From assembly GCF_900107755.1 (NCBI RefSeq), contig NZ_FNQR01000008.1, forward strand, positions 1-64,000: 64,000 nt of DNA. The letters are read 5' to 3'. The notes under the pieces are model-generated. The model searched no databases. It saw nothing but the letters and a program-made list of their open reading frames with translations, and was not told where the DNA came from. This DNA is from Thalassobacillus cyri (GTDB lineage: Bacteria > Bacillota > Bacilli > Bacillales > Halobacillaceae). Of this stretch, positions 54,162-63,091 are shown one piece after another; the stretch's first letter is position 1; each line of letters starts with the position of its first letter. The position numbers and the translations under genes were made by a program.

Positions 54162-55214
54162 TCAATTAGAGAAATGATTGATGACTCCTTGGGTGATTGC
54201 TTTGGCGACTGATTGTTGATAGTCTGAAGACTTGACCACTTTTAATTCATGAGGGTTGGAAATAAATCCCAATTCAACTAATACAGCATCTCCTATATTT
54301 TCTCGTAACACATGAAAATTTCCATGGCGGATCCCATCGTTTTGTAAAGAGGTCGTGGAATTTAACCGTGCTTGAATATCAGATGCCAGATTCCTGCCTT
54401 TTGGTTCCTGATAATAATACGTGCTTATCCCTCTCGCAGAAGGGTAATAGGAAGCATTATAATGAACGCTTATAAAGGCGTGTGTATAATAGGCTTCACT
54501 GATTCTAACCCGTTCCTCGAGCGCAAGGTAACGGTCCTTTTCCCGCGTTAAAATTACCGTAGCCCCAGCATTGCGCATGCTCTCAGCTATTCTTTCTGTC
54601 GTTGGTAGTGTGAATACTTTTTCCGGTGTTCCATCGACAGCTATTGCACCGGGATCAAATCCGCCATGGCCGGCATCAAGGACTATATTTATTCCTTCTA
54701 ACGGCCGTTCACTTATTTGTTCTTTCTCCCTGGATGCATATACCAGCCAACCAGCTATCCACCCATGTTTGCCATTCTCCAGCTGGATTTTTACCCAGCC
54801 GTTTGATTCTCCGAGTTTAGGGAATACATCTTCATCGGTGGCTTGTGTTATAACCTTATAATCCGTACTTGGCCCTGTACGTATATTTGCGACATCGACG
54901 CCAACTGTCACCTGACTTGTATGTTGGCTGCCAGAACTTCCGGTTTTAAATAAGTATTGAGAAGCAACCCACCCGGTTACTCCTTCATAACTCACTTTTG
55001 CCCAACCGTATTTGATATCTTTGACGTGTATGATCTCCCCATTAGGGTAGGAACCGATTACTTCAGCATTCATTGTTGGGCTGCTGCGTACATTCAGGGA
55101 TGTAGCCCCGACTTCGTAATTGCCGCTTTCGTGGGCACCCGCTGAAATGATCGAAAACTGAAATAGAAGCGTCAGGAAAAATAAAAATAACCCAATATAT
55201 GAACATAAAAACAA
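54162..55214 (-). CDS. N-acetylmuramoyl-L-alanine amidase with two SH3b domains
   Basis: A 350-residue exported amidase: signal peptide, two bacterial SH3 domains (about 30-90 and 100-165) and an Amidase_3 domain (about 178-348). Zinc and catalytic residues are visible in VLDAGHGGFDPGA, LALEERVRISE, FISVHYNAS and LVELGFISNPHE. It cleaves the amide between muramic acid and peptide. The start is uncertain: the TTG at 55214 is 20 bp from the nearest ribosome site. A Shine-Dalgarno AAAGGAGAG stands instead 6 bp before an in-frame ATC at 55229, which would add MRTYR and complete a normal signal peptide. Confidence 0.88.
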   Translation of the reverse strand: MFLCSYIGLFLFFLTLLFQFSIISAGAHESGNYEVGATSLNVRSSPTMNAEVIGSYPNGEIIHVKDIKYGWAKVSYEGVTGWVASQYLFKTGSSGSQHTSQVTVGVDVANIRTGPSTDYKVITQATDEDVFPKLGESNGWVKIQLENGKHGWIAGWLVYASREKEQISERPLEGINIVLDAGHGGFDPGAIAVDGTPEKVFTLPTTERIAESMRNAGATVILTREKDRYLALEERVRISEAYYTHAFISVHYNASYYPSARGISTYYYQEPKGRNLASDIQARLNSTTSLQNDGIRHGNFHVLRENIGDAVLVELGFISNPHELKVVKSSDYQQSVAKAITQGVINHFSN

Positions 55215-55362
55215 ACGGTATGTGCGGATAGTTATCTCTCCTTTATTAATCTTTCATTTTGTTACGGAATTGTAGCATTTCGACAGAAAAATACAATATT
55301 TATTCCTAAAAACAGATAATACCGCTCATTAAATTTAGTTATTTTTTCTCAAACAAAAAAAG

Positions 55363-55396
55363 GTGACCCCGCAAAGAGAAATTTCGCAAGGGTCAC
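55363..55396 (-). terminator. Terminator of the LCP/GT2 operon
   Basis: GTGACCC pairs with GGGTCAC around a loop that contains GC...GC, followed in the reverse direction by a long TTTTTTTGTTT run. Confidence 0.7.
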
Positions 55397-55404
55397 AATT
55401 TTTA

Positions 55405-56331
55405 CTAGTTTTTCAATTCCAAATGTTCCTGAAGCATGTTGGAAAGTTTCTCTACTTTATCTTCGTTCGGCATATAATAATAGACTTCATCCATTTCACC
55501 ATCTTGACCTGGTATTTCATGCTGTTTCACCTTATTGAGGGCATCCTTGTAATTGGACTGCACATTCCAAGCTTCCTCCAAGCTGAAGTTTGTCCTGACA
55601 TTGTCTTCTACGACACTCAGTATTTCTTCTATCCTTTTTATAGAAGATAGACTTTTTGCTTTATTTAACATTCCTTGGAAAACCTTCCGCTGTCGTTCTT
55701 GACGACCGAGATCTCCACGAGGATCTTTATGCCTCATTCGCACGTAGTTGGCTGCTTCTTCACCAGTCAACTCAATGGTCCCTTTCTTAAAATGAGAGCG
55801 TCTATAAGTGAATTCCATATTATTTTGGACTTTAACACCATCTAGGGCATTAATCATATCCTGTAATCCTTCCATGTCGACACGTACAAAATAATCTACA
55901 GGAACATCGAGAAAATTCTCTACTGTCCGGATAGTCATTTCTGTGCCGCCAAATACGTAGGCATGATTGATTTTATCTTTCTTGTTTTCCCCTACAATCT
56001 TTGTATAAGTATCACGTGGAATACTTACCATGTGGGTAGAATTATTCTTTGGATTAACGGTTAGTAAAATTAATGTATCTGTCCTTCTGTAAACGTCTCC
56101 CTGACTGCCTGGTTCATCGATACCCATCAGTAATAGTGAAAAGGGATCTCCTTCTTCAAAGTTAATCGCTTCCCGACGCTTGTCTGATTTGTTACGGTCG
56201 ATATCTTCCTGGATATTCGTAAATGTAGAAGTTACGAGGTTCCATCCATAACTTCCTGCAGCCACAATTACTACACTGAGGCTGGTCAGAAATATAAGCA
56301 TAATTTTTTTCCATTTTATTTTTTTCTTCAT
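55405..56331 (-). CDS. LytR-CpsA-Psr (LCP) family protein, reverse-strand copy
   Basis: A 308-residue LCP protein with a short Lys-rich tail, one transmembrane helix (about 9-31) and the LCP domain: LLLMGIDEPG, DTLILLTVNPKNNSTHMVSIPRDT, KINHAYVFGG and NYVRMRHKDPRGDLGRQERQRKV. It follows a membrane glycosyltransferase by 11 bp. The pair suggests attachment of the GT2 product, or of the sulfated polymer, to peptidoglycan. AGGTGAGG ribosome site. Confidence 0.92.
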   Translation of the reverse strand: MKKKIKWKKIMLIFLTSLSVVIVAAGSYGWNLVTSTFTNIQEDIDRNKSDKRREAINFEEGDPFSLLLMGIDEPGSQGDVYRRTDTLILLTVNPKNNSTHMVSIPRDTYTKIVGENKKDKINHAYVFGGTEMTIRTVENFLDVPVDYFVRVDMEGLQDMINALDGVKVQNNMEFTYRRSHFKKGTIELTGEEAANYVRMRHKDPRGDLGRQERQRKVFQGMLNKAKSLSSIKRIEEILSVVEDNVRTNFSLEEAWNVQSNYKDALNKVKQHEIPGQDGEMDEVYYYMPNEDKVEKLSNMLQEHLELKN

Positions 56332-56342
56332 GATTACCTCAC

Positions 56343-57725
56343 CTAAACATTTTGTCGATATGTTGTTACTTTAGCGGAAGCAGGTTCTACTTCATATTTT
56401 CTTCCGGTTCGTGAGACCTTTTTCCAATCCCTGTTAAAAAAATACGCAACACTGCCATACATAACGAAATACATGGTGACAAAACGGTGAATAAACACAT
56501 CATATACAACAGTGTTGAATAAGCGTAATCGATCTCCTTTATCAAATGTAAATCCGTACCGTTTTACCTGTACGATTGCGAGTAGATTATAGATGAAATT
56601 AAATAAGAAAATATAGGATAAATAAACAATGATAAACCCTAAGAATACAAAAGCAATATTCAAAAATGCACTCGCCACGAAGAATCCTGCGGTAATGTAG
56701 GCAGCGACAATGCCTACAAAAAAAGATTCAATGATGTAAAAAAAAGAAACAGCTTTTGTTACAACTGTCTTACTTAAAAAGGACCTGAAGTGAACCAGAC
56801 AGTCCATATAGGACTTTTGCCAGCGGATTCGTTGTTTAAATAAATCTTTCCATGTTTCAGGTAACTCGGTATAACTGATAGCCTCCGTTATCAACAGGAT
56901 TTTTTTATCTTTCTGTTTTGCAATATACCTGTGGATTTTCAATGTTATATCGATATCCTCCCCAACAGAAGAACGATATCCTCCGACATCAATCAACATC
57001 TTTTTTGAAAAAATGCCAAATGCGCCCGAGATGATAGCTAAGGCTTGGAAGCGTGCAAGTGATAATTTCGTTACATAAAATGCCTTCATAAAGTCAAGCA
57101 TTTGTACACGTACCAGCATTTTAGTTCCGGCTAGTGATAATTTCTTTAATGGGTTACTTGTTTTTGTTTGCAATACATGAACCATACCGCCTGCAGCTAC
57201 AACTTCCGGGTTAGCGAATTTTTCATTTATTACTTTAAGCGAAGGGGCGGTGAGAACGGTATCTGCATCCAATGTAACAACCAACTCTTTTGAAGCGTAC
57301 TCTATTCCTGCATTCAAGGCATCTGCTTTGCCCCCGTTCATTTTATCGACTACGTAAATATTTGGGTTTAGACTTGATTGATACACCTTTTTTACATTGT
57401 TGTGCGCAAGTTTTCCAATCGGGATTTTTGCAGAGGGCTTCAAGTGTAAGTGCCGGTGCAAAATAGAAAAGGTCTCATCAGTCGAACCATCATTGATGTA
57501 GACCACTTCAAAGTTCTCATACGTCAAAGACTTCATACTTTGAATGGATGTTTCGATGATTCCGGCTTCATTATAGGAGGGAACCAGGATACTGATGCCT
57601 TTTTCAGTTGAGGGGGAAAGTGTTACCAGTTCATCCTCTTCCCGAAACCAGGGCATACAGTGAAACAAATGAAGCAGGGGGAAGAATAGACATAAACCAA
57701 AAAATATTGTTAAAAATAGTTCCAA
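56343..57725 (-). CDS. Membrane processive glycosyltransferase, family 2 (IcaA/poly-GlcNAc synthase-like)
   Basis: A 460-residue GT2 enzyme. It has one N-terminal transmembrane helix, a catalytic GT-A domain (about 45-300) with ISILVPSYNEAGIIE, VVTLDADTVL (DxD) and QRIRWQKS (the Q/RxxRW motif of processive synthases), then three or four C-terminal transmembrane helices. It should polymerise a beta-linked hexosamine or glucose chain and extrude it. The TTG start has GAGGAGG 8 bp ahead. Operon with an LCP gene. A chitin or hyaluronan-type synthase cannot be excluded. Confidence 0.83.
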   Translation of the reverse strand: MELFLTIFFGLCLFFPLLHLFHCMPWFREEDELVTLSPSTEKGISILVPSYNEAGIIETSIQSMKSLTYENFEVVYINDGSTDETFSILHRHLHLKPSAKIPIGKLAHNNVKKVYQSSLNPNIYVVDKMNGGKADALNAGIEYASKELVVTLDADTVLTAPSLKVINEKFANPEVVAAGGMVHVLQTKTSNPLKKLSLAGTKMLVRVQMLDFMKAFYVTKLSLARFQALAIISGAFGIFSKKMLIDVGGYRSSVGEDIDITLKIHRYIAKQKDKKILLITEAISYTELPETWKDLFKQRIRWQKSYMDCLVHFRSFLSKTVVTKAVSFFYIIESFFVGIVAAYITAGFFVASAFLNIAFVFLGFIIVYLSYIFLFNFIYNLLAIVQVKRYGFTFDKGDRLRLFNTVVYDVFIHRFVTMYFVMYGSVAYFFNRDWKKVSRTGRKYEVEPASAKVTTYRQNV

Positions 57726-58186
57726 GTATAAAGCCTCCTCTATTAATGGATTTCACTAACATATTCAGGTCAGCTGATAACTTTTACAAGAGGAAATAGC
57801 TAAAATCTAACGGATGGACTAGCAAAATAGGAAGGATGAAATATGTCGAAAATAACCAGATGTGCGGATGGTATTGTAACTTTTTAACAAAAAGCATATT
57901 TTCATTGATTGCTATATAAGGTTAGAAGGTTTATTAAAAAATGAAATAGTGGTTTCTTCAGATGGGGAGAATAATCGGGAGGCTGTTTAATAGAAATATA
58001 TTATTTACTATTTAGCATTATATGACGATAATTGTTATGGGAGGTATGCTACTAATTTATTACATCGCTATGTAAAATGTATCAGATTAGAGGAATCTTT
58101 GAAAAAAACACAAATTTAACCAGTAGTATGTGCTATAATGTGACTAGTTTTTGCAAAAGTCAACAAAGATACTTGGAGGGACATGC
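57726..58186. other. Divergent control region of the polysaccharide export operon
   Basis: About 460 bp with no gene. An extended -10 (TGCTATAAT, 58131-58138 for the hexamer end) stands 48 bp before the chain-length gene. TTTTACAAGAGG near 57781 belongs to the leftward GT2 upstream region. A GGGAGG at 58040 is followed by TATGCTACTAATTTATT without a lasting frame. No riboswitch was recognised. Confidence 0.45.
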
Positions 58187-58963
58187 ATGGAAGAAACAAT
58201 TTCACTGAAGGAGATTGCGCAGGTATTGAAGAAGCGCTTCTGGCTGATTCTATCAACAGCAGTAGCGGCAGTTGCCATCGCTGCATTGCTCAGTTACTAT
58301 TTCCTAACGCCTACTTATGAAGCTACTACGCAATTCATTGTAAATACAAGTCAATCAGAGGAAGAATCGGAGTTTGATGTGAACGATATCCGAACTGATG
58401 TTGAACTAATCAATACATATAATGTAGTTATCAAAAGTCCGGCTATCCTGGATGATGTCGTATCTGAGTTGGAGTTAAATAGATCTGCAGATAATCTGCG
58501 TCAGAGTCTGAATATATCCAGCGAGCAGAATTCACAAGTTGTATCTGTTACGGTTACTGATACAAATCAAAATCGTGCTGCCATGGTTGCCAATACAACG
58601 GTTGAGGTTTTTCACGAAAAAATTCAGGATTACATGAATGTGGATAACGTCAATATATTATCCGAGGCTCAACCTGTAGATAATCCCACACCTGTAAGTC
58701 CCAAGCCATTGTTAAACATGGCCATTGCCCTGGTTCTTGGACTGATGGTAGGTGTCGGTATAGCATTCTTATTAGAGTACCTGGATAACACCATCAAGGC
58801 TGAAAAAGATATTGAAGACAAGCTTGGCTTACCGGTTTTAGGTATCATTACTCACATTAGTGAAGACGAAATTGTGAAGTCGGCTGAAGCGGCTAATGCA
58901 ACTTCATTACGTACGAAGAGAGGAGAAAGCCGTTATGAGACGAAGCAAAAAGAAACTGTCTAA
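58187..58963 (+). CDS. Capsule chain-length regulator / BY-kinase activator (Wzz/CapA/YveK type)
   Basis: A 258-residue membrane protein with two transmembrane helices (about 20-42 and 175-197) around an extracellular Wzz domain. A proline-rich PVDNPTPVSPKP precedes the second helix. The C-terminal cytoplasmic tail should activate the BY-kinase, as in Gram-positive split systems. ATG 58187 with TTGGAGGG ahead is chosen over an upstream in-frame start. It overlaps the kinase gene by 29 bp. Confidence 0.9.
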   Translation: MEETISLKEIAQVLKKRFWLILSTAVAAVAIAALLSYYFLTPTYEATTQFIVNTSQSEEESEFDVNDIRTDVELINTYNVVIKSPAILDDVVSELELNRSADNLRQSLNISSEQNSQVVSVTVTDTNQNRAAMVANTTVEVFHEKIQDYMNVDNVNILSEAQPVDNPTPVSPKPLLNMAIALVLGLMVGVGIAFLLEYLDNTIKAEKDIEDKLGLPVLGIITHISEDEIVKSAEAANATSLRTKRGESRYETKQKETV

Positions 58964-59630
58964 TAAAAAGGCCCGTACGCTGATTGCCAAAATGAATCCC
59001 CGCTCTCCGATCTCAGAACAATATCGGACGATACGGACAAACTTACAATTCGCATCTGTCGATCAGGAACTTCGTACGATGATGGTAACATCTGCAGGCC
59101 CCGCTGAGGGAAAGTCACTAACCGTTTCCAATCTGGCAGTAACTTTCGCCCAGCAGGATAAAAAGGTGCTGTTAGTTGATGCAGATATGCGGAAACCGAC
59201 CTTGCACTATACGTTTCGGCTGGATAATAGCCGTGGGCTCAGCAGTGTATTAATTGGTGATAAGCTTATGCATGATGTTGTTCAACAAAGTGATTTAGAT
59301 AACCTGAATTTAATGTCATCGGGACCGATTCCTCCAAACCCGTCCGAGTTACTCGGCTCCCGGGCAATGGAAAACTTCCTGCAAGCGGCTAAGCAATCGT
59401 ATGATGTGGTGATATTCGATACCGCTCCCGTGCTGGCAGTAACGGATGGGCAAATTCTATCAAACATATGCGATGGGGTATTGCTTGTGACCCGAAGTAA
59501 ACAGACGGAAATCGATGCAGGTAAAAAAGCAGTAGATTTGCTTCACCAGGTGAATGCCAATGTACTTGGTGCCGTTCTAAATGATGTCGAACAGAAAAAA
59601 TCAAATTATTATTATTACTATGGATCATAG
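58935..59630 (+). CDS. Bacterial tyrosine kinase (CpsD/CapB/YveL type)
   Basis: A 231-residue cytoplasmic BY-kinase. SAGPAEGKSLTV is Walker A, VLLVDADMRKP is Walker A' and VIFDTAP is Walker B. The C-terminus YYYYYGS is the autophosphorylated tyrosine cluster. It works with the preceding membrane adaptor and is reversed by the PHP phosphatase at 63092, together tuning polymer length and export. ATG 58935 has AGGAGAAAG ahead. A clear terminator follows. Confidence 0.92.
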   Translation: MRRSKKKLSNKKARTLIAKMNPRSPISEQYRTIRTNLQFASVDQELRTMMVTSAGPAEGKSLTVSNLAVTFAQQDKKVLLVDADMRKPTLHYTFRLDNSRGLSSVLIGDKLMHDVVQQSDLDNLNLMSSGPIPPNPSELLGSRAMENFLQAAKQSYDVVIFDTAPVLAVTDGQILSNICDGVLLVTRSKQTEIDAGKKAVDLLHQVNANVLGAVLNDVEQKKSNYYYYYGS

Positions 59631-59631
59631 G

Positions 59632-59665
59632 AAATGCTCTCTGCGAAAGCAGAGAGCATTTTTTT
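59632..59665 (+). terminator. Terminator after the BY-kinase gene
   Basis: AAATGCTCTCTGC pairs with GCAGAGAGCATTT around GAAA, followed by TTTTTTT. Confidence 0.9.
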
Positions 59666-59670
59666 GTGCA

Positions 59671-60155
59671 AATATAGTGACATTCCTGCAGATGTCCGTA
59701 TGGAAAGCTACCAGGTGATTCTTCTTAAAAACTATTATCCGGAAGATCGTACGCGTCTTGTCATCTATCCGGCAGCGATGCGTTAGGCAGGTCCAAAGGA
59801 GGCTATCTTGCATGCGATTGTCCGTAAAAACTATGGCTGCACACACTTTATTGTCGGCCGTGACCATGCTGGTGTCGGTGACTATTACGGCACTTATGAA
59901 GCGCAGGACTTCATTACTCAATTTGAAGATGAATTAGGCATTCAAATTTTTAAATTCGAGCATGCTTTCTACTGCACAGAATGCGGAAACATGGCATCTG
60001 CTAAAACTTGCCCACACGGTAAAGAAAACCATGTACACCTTAGCGGTACAAAGGTACGTGAATTGTTACGTAATGGCGAACGTCCTCCAAAAGAATTCTC
60101 TCGTCCGGAAGTGGCGGATGTTTTAATCAAAGGGATGCAAAAGCAAACCGTATAG
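59671..60155 (+). pseudogene. sat: 3' fragment of a third ATP sulfurylase gene with in-frame stop
   Basis: Homology to Sat starts abruptly near [12 protein letters not shown] (residue 231 of copy 1) just after a terminator and runs to the C-terminus. A TAG (59785-59787) replaces the Tyr codon of [20 protein letters not shown] and the Cys/His zinc motif survive. The upstream 60% is absent. An internal start could give a 115-residue fragment, which would not be active. Confidence 0.9.
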
Positions 60156-60167
60156 AGGATGGTCTGA

Positions 60168-60836
60168 ATGACGTTTGAAATGATCCTTGTGATCATTGTT
60201 ATAACATTAATGCTGGCCGGGTTATTTTTCGAAATGGCTCGACCGGATCTTCTTGTTTTTTTTACTCTGTTCTTTTTCATAATGACAGATATCGTCAGTA
60301 CCGATGAAGCACTTGTTGGTTTTTCTAATGAGGGTATGTTGACGGTTGGTTTGTTATTCATCGTTGCTGGTGCTTTTGAACGTAGTGGATTAGTAGAGCG
60401 GCTGGTTTCATCCATGCTGGCAAAAGCAAATACACGTCAGGGTGCGATGTTTCGCCTGCTCGTCCCCATTTCTGGGTTTTCTGATTTTCTAAATAATACA
60501 CCGATTGTCGTTACTTTAACGCCAATTGTACGTAAATGGGCATCCGAGAATAATATCTCTCCATTCAAATTCCTTTTACCATTATCTTATGCAGCCATCC
60601 TAGGTGGTACCATTACTCTGATGGGAACTTCCACTAACCTAGTGATTCATGGGTTACTGCTTGATTTTGGGGAAAAAGGATTTAACTTTTTCGAATTGGC
60701 ATGGGTAGGGGTTCCTATCACCTTTATAGGCCTTGTTTATTTGATAGTAGTAGGACACCGTTTCCTCCCTGACCATAAAAGCTTAATAGAAAAGGTAAGA
60801 GAAAAGAATACCAAAGACTACCTTAGCGAAATACAA
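60168..60836 (+). pseudogene. Truncated SLC13-type sulfate permease gene
   Basis: The first 223 residues match the permease at 38203 (ARPDLLVFFTLFFF, FLNNTPIVVTLTPIVRKW, LGGTITLMGTSTNLVIHG). Homology stops at [10 protein letters not shown], where the first RCK_C domain should start. The frame then enters a galE tail out of phase and stops at 60878. One of the two transport halves is missing, so it cannot transport. The sat-permease order is the same as in the intact cassette. Confidence 0.88.
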
Positions 60837-61093
60837 CCTTGGAATCGGCAGCGGTTTTTCAGTGAAAGATGTGATTGACGCAGCCAGACGGGTAACCAAA
60901 CACCCAATTCCAGCTGTCGTGGAGGAGCGGCGTGCGGGTGACCCCGCTCAATTAGTGGCATCTTCAGAAAAGATTCAAAAAGAGCTGGGATGGGCACCAA
61001 AGTATACCAAACATGGAAGACATCATTGCTACTGCATGGGGGTGGCATCAGAAATACCCAGATGGTTATGTTATGAAGGAAAATAAGAGGTGA
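60837..61093 (+). pseudogene. galE: C-terminal fragment of UDP-glucose 4-epimerase
   Basis: The frame [19 protein letters not shown], then [27 protein letters not shown], is the end of a GalE. A one-base frameshift near 61010 separates it from [19 protein letters not shown], the last residues. The N-terminal three quarters are absent. The junction with the permease fragment is direct, so a deletion removed everything between. Confidence 0.85.
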
Positions 61094-61100
61094 TTATCCG

Positions 61101-62051
61101 ATGACTTCCAGAAGAGCCAGGCAATCTGCTCATCGTAAAAGTAAAAAATGGCTTAAAATCATATCGTTAGTAGTTTTATTCGTTATTCTTGGTGGTGGAG
61201 GATATGCATACTCTATCTATAATAATGCTAAGCAAACTGTAGATAAGAAAATGCATACCCCAGTAGCATCGATTGATTATGATATTGGGAAGAAAAAAGT
61301 GAAAGAAAATAAACCTGTTAATATTCTTCTGATGGGGGTAGACGAACGTAAAAACGATCGCGGTCGTTCTGATGCCTTGATGGTCATGACGTTGGACCCT
61401 ACAAATGACCGTATGCAGCTGATCAGTATCCCCCGTGATACGAGAACCACTATAGTCGGAGATGGCCGTCAGGATAAAATCAACCATGCTTATGCTTTTG
61501 GCGGTACTGACATGGCGATTAATACCGTGGAAGAATTTCTGGATATCGAACTTGATTACTATGTCAGCATGAATATGGAAGGTCTGACAGAAATGGTAGA
61601 TGCCGTGGGTGGCATCACCGTCAATAATAAACTGGACTGGAAAGATCGCGGTTATTATAAGAAAGGGTATCATTATGTCAAAGGAGAAATTGAACTCGAC
61701 GGGCTAAAGGCGATGGGATATGTGCGGATGAGGTATCAGGATCCAAATGGTGATTTTGGAAGGAATGAACGACAACGCCAGGTTATCGAAGGAATTATTG
61801 ATAAAGGTGCCAATATTGCAACTGTTCATAAAATTGATGACATCCTTGAGGTATTAGGTAATAACATGAGAACGAACATGGCGTTTAGCGATATGAAGAA
61901 CCTTCTCACCAATTACAATAAGACAAGAGAAAATAGGGTTACATACCAAATGGTTGGCCAAGGTATTAAGGTGAATGGGATTTATTACCTCGATATTCCC
62001 GAGAATGAAGTACAGAAAGTGCACAATATGATCGAAGAATATAACTCATAG
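61101..62051 (+). CDS. LytR-CpsA-Psr (LCP) family protein, export-operon copy
   Basis: A 316-residue LCP protein: a basic N-terminal tail, one transmembrane helix (about 18-40), then ILLMGVDERKNDRGRSDALMV, LISIPRDTRTTI, KINHAYAFGG and GYVRMRYQDPNGDFGRNERQRQV. The substrate polymer is probably the one controlled by the neighbouring chain-length and kinase genes. AGAGGTGAT lies before the ATG and overlaps the stop of the galE fragment. Confidence 0.93.
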   Translation: MTSRRARQSAHRKSKKWLKIISLVVLFVILGGGGYAYSIYNNAKQTVDKKMHTPVASIDYDIGKKKVKENKPVNILLMGVDERKNDRGRSDALMVMTLDPTNDRMQLISIPRDTRTTIVGDGRQDKINHAYAFGGTDMAINTVEEFLDIELDYYVSMNMEGLTEMVDAVGGITVNNKLDWKDRGYYKKGYHYVKGEIELDGLKAMGYVRMRYQDPNGDFGRNERQRQVIEGIIDKGANIATVHKIDDILEVLGNNMRTNMAFSDMKNLLTNYNKTRENRVTYQMVGQGIKVNGIYYLDIPENEVQKVHNMIEEYNS

Positions 62052-62162
62052 GGAAACTATCTAATTAGTGTAGTTTTTTGTGTGAATTTTACGAACGATT
62101 TTCCTTATGATCCATCTTCTGGTAGCATACAGTTACATTAACCAGAGATGGAGGACAAAAAG

Positions 62163-62264
62163 ATGGAAGAGAACAACTTTGCAAAAGGATGTATGTGGGG
62201 GATCTTGCTCTCTCTGCCACTATGGATCCTCATCATTCTTTTAGTCTACCTTATGACGAAATGA
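62163..62264 (+). CDS. Small single-pass membrane protein, 33 residues (first of a tandem pair)
   Basis: An ATG with GGAGGAC ahead opens MEENNFAKGCMWGILLSLPL and a hydrophobic helix ending in YLMTK. Pattern EN-x-F-x-x-G-x-x-W-x-x-L-x-S-x-PLW is shared with the next small ORF. Function unknown. It is below the usual calling size, but the good ribosome site and the conserved pattern support it. Confidence 0.6.
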   Translation: MEENNFAKGCMWGILLSLPLWILIILLVYLMTK

Positions 62265-62357
62265 ATGATAATGATAATGTTTAAGAGTTAATCATTTTGG
62301 ATATCATGGAGTCTATCAATGAAATACCAATCTAAGACCAATGATTGGAGAACGATC

Positions 62358-62462
62358 ATGTTTAAAGAAAATGATTTCATTACCGGATTCAGGTGGGCTC
62401 TACTTATCAGTATTCCTTTGTGGCTTCTCTTTTTTGGCTGGTTAAAATGGCTGGCAAGCTAA
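62358..62462 (+). CDS. Small single-pass membrane protein, 34 residues (second of a tandem pair)
   Basis: MFKENDFITGFRWALLISIP then a Leu/Trp/Phe-rich helix ending in LKWLAS. It aligns with the preceding small ORF along its whole length (F-x-x-G-x-x-W-x-LL-x-S-I/L-PLW). TTGGAGAA lies 5 bp before the ATG. The two are 93 bp apart. Possible roles include regulators of the nearby membrane kinase or LCP proteins; there is no direct evidence. Confidence 0.6.
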   Translation: MFKENDFITGFRWALLISIPLWLLFFGWLKWLAS

Positions 62463-62695
62463 GAAACCATTCACTAAGATCAATAGAGCAGAAGAGATTA
62501 GAAGCTATTTACAAAACAAGGCTATTAGGACTTGTATCCCTCGCATTGTTACATTATAGTTACAATAGAGGCCTTTTATACTGGGTTTTTGGGAAAATTA
62601 ACTTATTTGTGAATTCTAAGTAGTTCCTAAGCTTAGACGTTAATGAATAGAAATCCCATATAAAAGGTTGGTTAGTGAAGGAATGAGGAAAAATC

Positions 62696-62974
62696 ATGGG
62701 GAATTTTGTTTCTAATCGAAAGCTGGTTAAGTTTCTTGCCTTACTCCCTATCATCATTATTTTATATGTTAACTGGCAGATATTAAGTGTCTGGGAAACT
62801 ACGATGAGTTATCTGGTCTGTTTGTTTTTAGATGTGCTCACCGTTACTTTCAGTGTCTTTATGGTTCATTTAGCGGATGTAAGGGGATGTAAGAAAGAGC
62901 AATCTAAACGAGGTTCAACTATATGGGAAGATCTGAAGCTGAAAAAACTACTAGAATATAGGAAATGTAACTGA
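62696..62974 (+). CDS. Predicted two-helix membrane protein, unknown
   Basis: A 92-residue protein with two hydrophobic segments (about 11-29 and 38-60), a short extracellular loop and a basic C-terminal tail (KKEQSKRGSTIWEDLKLKKLLEYRK). AATGAGGAAAA lies ahead of the ATG. It is not recognised. A strong terminator follows the stop codon, supporting an expressed gene. The 230 bp ahead of it (62463-62695) carry no clear gene. Confidence 0.5.
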   Translation: MGNFVSNRKLVKFLALLPIIIILYVNWQILSVWETTMSYLVCLFLDVLTVTFSVFMVHLADVRGCKKEQSKRGSTIWEDLKLKKLLEYRKCN

Positions 62975-62986
62975 CGAACGAACAAT

Positions 62987-63026
62987 AAACCACCCTATCC
63001 TCCTATGTTGGAGGATAGGGTGGTTT
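62987..63026 (+). terminator. Terminator after the 92-residue membrane protein gene
   Basis: AACCACCCTATCCTCC pairs with GGAGGATAGGGTGGTT around TATGTT. The T-run is short (TTTG). Confidence 0.8.
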
Positions 63027-63091
63027 GTTATGCTATACTAGACGGATAGTTTATGAGATCAAAAGATTGATTAAAGAAAGTGGTGAGTCGG

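Noticed and set aside
60168-60878. 236-residue ORF as a functional small transporter
   Set aside because: It is the first half of the SLC13 permease joined out of frame to a galE tail; the second transport half is missing.
62393-62623. 76-residue ORF overlapping the second small membrane protein
   Set aside because: Out of frame with the small ORF at 62358, which has a ribosome site and a paralogue; this frame has neither.
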